Below, piece by piece: positions 5,429-6,352 of a DNA stretch of 6,352 nucleotides. Below the pieces are notes generated by a model. It had not been told where the DNA came from. It saw nothing but the letters and a program-made list of their open reading frames with translations, and did not search any database. The position numbers and the translations under genes were made by a program. Source of the DNA: Opitutia bacterium (GTDB lineage: Bacteria > Verrucomicrobiota > Verrucomicrobiia > Opitutales > JANYEO01); contig JANYEO010000096.1 in assembly GCA_025363025.1 (NCBI GenBank), forward strand, positions 1 through 6,352, written 5' to 3'. The stretch's first letter is position 1, and each line of letters opens with the position of its first letter.

Positions 5429-6352
5429 CTATAACAGGATGCGAAGAAACCGCCATAACCGGCAAACCATGAGGGTGCTGCGGCCTTCGATGGTGACGAT
5501 GGCGCGCATTTGGTCTAATATATGGTGGTTAAGCGACGGTACGGGGGCTTGTGCGATGAAAATAGGATAGAGGTGGTCCGCTTGGTGTGAGGGATCTATC
5601 GCTTGTAAGTCTTGCTGAGGAGCAGGACCGCCGAAGGTGGCGTAGAAAGCTACGGCATATTCGGCCGGAGGGGTTTTGCGTTGAGGTAGCTCCGTCAGAT
5701 GGGTTTCAAAAGACTCACCCGTTGCCACCCATTTGGCTTTGATGATTGCTCCCTTTTCTAAAAGGGGCGCTTCGTCTTCGGAGAGGGCGATTAAGAGCTT
5801 GAGGTTGTGTGTATTGGCAACTCGCAAGAGGGGGGTGCCTTCTCCTACAAAGAGCCCTTTTAGCCCACTGAGGCGAGGGGGCATCCCTTGGCTACTGGTA
5901 ATGGGGAGGATTTTGCCTGTAATGGGGGCTTTTAAAGTAAGCTGGTCGTAGTTTAGGCGCGCTGCTTGGAGGCTTGCCCAAGCGCTTTTAAGTTCTAGAT
6001 TGGCCAGAGGCGTTTGGGCTTCTTCTCCGGGTTTACTGGATTCAGCAAAATAAGCGGCTCGTAAACGACTGAGGGAAATATCAGCCTCGGCCATTGCGAG
6101 TGCAGTTTCAGTTGTTGGGCTATTAATCCGTAGAAGAGGGGTGCCGGCGGTTACCCAGTCGCCGGTTGCAATGTAGATTTCATCAATCGTTCCATAAGCT
6201 TCGGCAGATACAGTAGCTTCTTCTGCTGGGATAGCGATGGCCTGTGTATGGACTGCGTAGTGAGTTGGGAGTAAGAGGAAAATACCTATGCCGAGAATAA
6301 AAGCCCCCCAGAACCATCGGGTATAACGAGTGGCTTGATGAATGGGAGGTGC
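5429..6352 (-). CDS. HlyD-family membrane fusion / biotin-lipoyl adaptor protein, 5'-truncated
   Basis: The frame stays open from the stop at 5429-5431 to the window edge, giving 307 visible residues; the Met at 6094 is internal, because the missing front carries the expected domains. Visible residues 13-34 form a membrane anchor (WFWGAFILGIGIFLLLP). The first lipoyl half-motif follows at about 46-79, with GTIDEIYIATGDWVTAG at 54-70. A short helical hairpin (about 80-136) comes next, then the second half, LKAPITGKI (140-148) to VGEGTPLLRV (169-178). A beta-barrel-like region runs to about 290. The end, RLWRFLRILL, is basic and hydrophobic, as in adaptors associated with M50 peptidase-like membrane proteins. 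The likely role is a periplasmic adaptor linking an inner-membrane export or peptidase-type partner to the cell envelope. That partner would be encoded beyond the right edge and is inferred. The gene converges on the kinase, separated by palindromic element D. Confidence 0.82.
   Translation of the reverse strand, partial: APPIHQATRYTRWFWGAFILGIGIFLLLPTHYAVHTQAIAIPAEEATVSAEAYGTIDEIYIATGDWVTAGTPLLRINSPTTETALAMAEADISLSRLRAAYFAESSKPGEEAQTPLANLELKSAWASLQAARLNYDQLTLKAPITGKILPITSSQGMPPRLSGLKGLFVGEGTPLLRVANTHNLKLLIALSEDEAPLLEKGAIIKAKWVATGESFETHLTELPQRKTPPAEYAVAFYATFGGPAPQQDLQAIDPSHQADHLYPIFIAQAPVPSLNHHILDQMRAIVTIEGRSTLMVCRLWRFLRILL

Noticed and set aside
5429..6094. Taking the Met at 6094 as the start of the HlyD-like gene
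   Set aside because: The same frame is open for 86 more codons to the window edge. It encodes the membrane anchor and first lipoyl half-motif that the family requires, so the gene is truncated and not short.

Overview
The window holds five protein-coding genes, two of them cut by its edges, plus three large imperfect palindromes in the gene-end gaps. No rRNA, tRNA, CRISPR array or insertion sequence was found. The gene set is a type II citrate synthase, a VC0807-like membrane protein, a soluble PAS histidine kinase and an HlyD-type adaptor of the kind that partners M50 peptidase-like proteins. Together with moderate GC and poor Shine-Dalgarno signals, this suggests a Gram-negative bacterium, possibly of the Verrucomicrobia/Opitutae or a neighbouring PVC lineage. 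That placement is an impression from protein flavour and no marker gene supports it.

Region 1 (1-1307) is the 3' part of an AT-rich gene for a membrane acyltransferase fused to an AlgX/AlgJ-like SGNH domain. It probably acetylates, or otherwise acylates, a cell-surface polysaccharide. Its base composition is clearly lower in GC than the rest, so it may be the edge of an acquired surface-polysaccharide cluster. Region 2 (1308-1633) is an AT-rich spacer with no convincing gene. Region 3 (1634-2932) is a complete citrate synthase gene with all catalytic residues.

Region 4 (2933-3311) separates citrate synthase from the convergent VC0807-like gene (4013-3312, minus). It carries two of the palindromes. 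A 65-base divergent promoter gap (4014-4078) then leads to the PAS-histidine kinase (4079-5248, plus). Region 5 (5249-5428) is a second convergent gap and is largely filled by the third palindrome. The last gene (minus, 6352 to 5429) is an HlyD/biotin-lipoyl adaptor whose 5' end lies outside the window.

The genes do not form one operon. Citrate synthase is a central-metabolism gene, the kinase is a sensor with no response regulator in view, and the adaptor probably belongs to an export or M50-type system beyond the right edge. The most interesting feature is the palindrome family. The three elements share a core (ATGYTTTGATTTT) placed just inside outer arms that differ from copy to copy yet stay complementary. 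Each abuts or overlaps a stop codon, and none lies in the one divergent promoter gap.
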